Positions 61,147-64,000 of a stretch of DNA of 64,000 nt are shown in pieces. The notes under the pieces are model-generated. The model made no database searches. It was not told the DNA's origin and saw only the letters and a list, made by a program, of their open reading frames with translations. A program made the translations under genes and the position numbers. The stretch is from Lichenostomus cassidix (taxonomy: Eukaryota > Chordata > Aves > Passeriformes > Meliphagidae). Position 1 is the stretch's first letter. The number at the start of each line of letters is the position of its first letter. The stretch spans positions 53,002,600 through 53,066,599 of the forward strand of contig CM039211.1 in NCBI GenBank assembly GCA_008360975.2, read 5' to 3'.

Positions 61147-61239
61147 ACCTATCGCATAGTAGGAATTCATGGAGCTCGCTTGGACCTGGGTGAAATCCTG
61201 CACAACTACATTAATTCCTTAATTGAAAGCTATAGCCAG
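61147..61239 (+). CDS. Putative 93-bp coding exon of an unidentified gene
   Basis: A clear acceptor (TTTTTACCCTTCCCCAG) and a good donor (CAG followed by GTGAGA) bound exactly 31 codons with no stop. The peptide starts TYRIVGIHGARLDLGE and ends NYINSLIESYSQ, which reads as a folded, amphipathic protein segment rather than random translation. Two CpGs survive in an AT-rich setting. The length is a multiple of three and both boundaries fall between codons, so the exon is phase 0-0. I do not recognise the protein. It is the strongest host coding candidate in the window, and its phase is compatible with 1682-1746. Confidence 0.55.
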
Positions 61240-64000
61240 GTGAGAACGATGAAACAGGAGACCAACAGGGCTGCTCTGTGACAAACTGGCTTTGTACTAC
61301 AAGAAGGGAAAACAAGGGTGCACTCCTGTGTAGAGTGAAGCTTCAGGCGCCTGCAAGCCTCTGCTTGAGGTGAGCTGGGTTAGACAGCAGAGATACCCTT
61401 CACCACTTCTGAAGGGTGGCCATGCCTCATCTGTCACATCTATGTTTGAAAAGACTGTTCATACAACCATTGAAAAAAAGAAAAAAAGCTCTAAATCAAT
61501 CCATGGATGATCCCCTCTCTCACTGAAATGCAGGGGACAATCAAAGAGGAATGTGAGAATGTTCAAAATGCAAAATTAATTTGCATTTAGTTGTAAAGGA
61601 ATACCAATGCGGCAATGTCCAGTGAAGTGGCCAGTGGTTTGTTTCACTTTTCACACTTACTTTTATTTATTTGGGCTCACAGAAGGCTGAGAATTGATGC
61701 AAGGTAGCTGTGCTTCTTCCTTAGCTTGCTTCCCACATCTGTGCAGCAAGCTGCCAATGCTGAACTCTGTCATGAGGAGATATTCCACGAGGTGGCCATC
61801 TTAAAGAACTAGGTTTTGTTTTCATGTGAAATTCTGCTCCCTGCTTCTCACATTTTTTTCAGTTCAGTTACCAAAAGGGAAGAGGAAATGGAGAAGTAGC
61901 AGAAATATTTCCCCATTTCTTCCCTGAGAAGAAAAGGCAGGAGTCATGAAAGCAGATTTCCCCCTGCCTTTTAAAACCATAGCTTCTTTCCTGAGACAAC
62001 AGTGGGTTTGGGGGTACCTGTTTTCTTTCCTATTCATAATAAGTCCTGAAATTCTTATAAGGTTGCATTAAAAAAAACAAAAATCAAAAAATATTTGTCA
62101 GTCCAACAAAATTTTTAGGGAAAGGTTTTCAAAAGAGACAAAAATATATTTATTTTCTCTTCTTTCTCCTGAATCTTGTACAAGTTTCTTTTTACAATTT
62201 GATCTTATTTGAGGCAAGTATGAGGCAAGTATAAAGAAGGTATAAAAGAGGACTAGTAAGACTTTAGGGTTTGTAGCTGAATGAGAAGCATATAAGTGGG
62301 AAATACAGCAAGAGCTTGATTTTTGAACAGTAATGTAAAGGGAATGGAGGTGGGGCCCTGACACTTCCTTGTGATCCTGGACATAGAGTCTGTGCTACAG
62401 ATTAGGTTACTTGTATGTGGGACACACGTTAATAGGGTGTAATCCAGATCCAAATGGCTGAGCTTCATAAATTCTGACATGGATAAGGCTGTTCATGCCT
62501 TTCACTCTCAACAGTTTTATAAATCATATTGTAGGCCCTTGGAATTGTGCAAAAGAATCTGACTTGAAAAATTAAGTAATGTTCAATCATTTAAAGTGGA
62601 AACCTGTTTTTTTAAAGTCAAATATCTAAAAACCAGAATCACAAAATGTATGCAGTCTGGGAAAACTTGAAAACAAGAGTAAACATCCCTTTACAGCAAA
62701 ATCTGCAGTTTAGTTTGGAATATTGTAAGTGATGCTGTTGTAACAAGGGTATCATGAGTTCTAATGGCACAAGAAGCATGATAGCATGGATTTATATCAA
62801 AGTCTATTATAGCAGAGAGTCTTAAAACAAGAGCAGAATGTATTTCTGTCATACTCAAAATGTCATCTCTGTCACAGACAAGACTGATGAGGAAAAATGA
62901 TTAGATGCAGAGATTTCATTTACCTTTCTTTTCCAGAATAGGAAGTTCTGATGATCTCCCTTTAGGTTTCAATGCTTAAACCCCAAATTTCCAGCTACCA
63001 GTGTAAAACAAAGGAGATGTGCCTCTACTTGCATAATTTTCCACTCATTTTTTAACTAATTGCTGGAAATCAGTGAAATTTCCCTAATAAAGCAAAACCT
63101 TTTTGCTCTTGTTTTCTTGTAGAGGAAGCAGCAAAATACCCACACAATAAAACAGTACCACATTTCCCTACCTAGTTCTGGCCTGAACATAGATAGAAAT
63201 CCTCTTAACCTACCAGATGAGTGGTTTTGTGTGAGGGTCTCCCTCAGCCCAGCTCTTCAGGCTCTGCCTCCTTGTCCTGCACCACTCCTGTTAGTGAGCA
63301 ACTAACAGCACTGCCAAGGCCTATAGATACTATATTCCTAGGGATTTTAAGGAACTTCAGAGCAACCTTCAGAGGTATTAATTTGTTATTAATACTCATT
63401 GCAATCACCGAAGAACTTCAAAGGTCCCAAACTCCATATTATCATGTTATTTCATAAAACTTTGGCAAAATTTTGATGCACAAATTAAAAGATTGTGAGT
63501 ATTCCTAAAGCGAGTTTTAGACTTTACAGGCAGTATTCAGGCTTTGCTGTTTTTCAGCGAGTTTATAATTGTTATTGGCAAATTACTCTTACAATTGTAT
63601 TAAAATTGAAAACAAAACAGCTGTAGCGTGTGTTACGTCTTCTAGTGGGAAAAAAAAAGGACAAAAAGAACAATTTTGCTTTCCTTTAATTTGATTAACT
63701 CAGACCATGTGGCAAATAATGAATTTCTTCAATTTTAATACCAGGAAAAACCCCACAAGCCCACACCCCAAACCCTAAATGAAATTACCCTTATCCAAAC
63801 CCAAGCTATTGCAACTGGTTGGATTTACCCTGTCCAACTTTGTATGTGCATTTTTTTCCTTCCAGAAGAGGCTGTATACACAATCATTTGATGGTTACTG
63901 GATGCTCTGTTCCTAAGGAGAGAAATCTTTTGTCTTTTCTAAAGAGATGCTTTGCCATGATGTCCTGATGTGGCCTCATGATTCCTGCACAGGCACCAGA
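61240..64000. other. Noncoding DNA, nothing recognised
   Basis: AT-rich unique sequence. An 11-bp unit (TGAGGCAAGTA) is duplicated in tandem at 62210-62231. The 78-codon frame at 63221-63457 has no splice or domain support. Confidence 0.4.

Noticed and set aside
1..64000. CRISPR arrays, bacterial operons, riboswitches, rRNA genes
   Set aside because: Nothing of the kind is present; the sequence is animal nuclear DNA.

Overview
The window is eukaryotic, intron-poor-looking, AT-rich DNA from a bird, most likely a songbird. The evidence is the repeat content: CR1 LINEs of several ages (one reverse-transcriptase copy, one endonuclease copy, one 3'-end copy, two much older 3'-end scraps) and avian-type LTR elements, including one with a tryptophan-tRNA primer site and 6-bp target duplication as in alpha/betaretrovirus-like (ERVK-type) elements. 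There are no bacterial operons and no long open reading frames outside the transposable elements. Almost every ORF longer than 60 codons is a chance frame.

Layout. 1-17.4 kb: unique noncoding DNA with one good splice-bounded exon candidate (1682-1746, +), a weaker one on the minus strand (3203-3242), and an ancient CR1 scrap at 10.66 kb. 17.4-19.85 kb: a CR1 reverse-transcriptase copy (+) split by a 489-bp solo LTR that contains a (TA)15 run and a perfect 20-bp inverted repeat. 19.85-25.1 kb: unique DNA, a second ancient CR1 scrap, a CR1 endonuclease fragment (+) and an abutting LTR-like block (-). 25.1-36.7 kb: unique noncoding DNA. 36.73-37.35 kb: a CpG-rich solo LTR (-) with a 5-bp target duplication. 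38.8-42.9 kb: a minus-strand CR1 interrupted by a complete two-LTR provirus (39266-42462). 42.9-64 kb: unique noncoding DNA with a convincing 93-bp, 31-codon exon candidate at 61147-61239 (+).

The provirus is the most notable object. Its LTRs differ at one of 358 positions. It keeps primer site, leader, a 203-codon gag-like frame, a zinc-knuckle region, polypurine tract and intact promoter/poly(A) signals, but has no protease, polymerase or envelope, and about 1 kb of its interior is AT-rich noncoding sequence. It therefore looks like a recently active, non-autonomous element moved in trans.

The best exon candidates, 1682-1746 and 61147-61239, lie on the same strand and are phase-compatible (the first ends and the second begins on a codon boundary). 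A simple reading is that most of the window is a single very large intron. I could not name the host gene, and this remains an inference.
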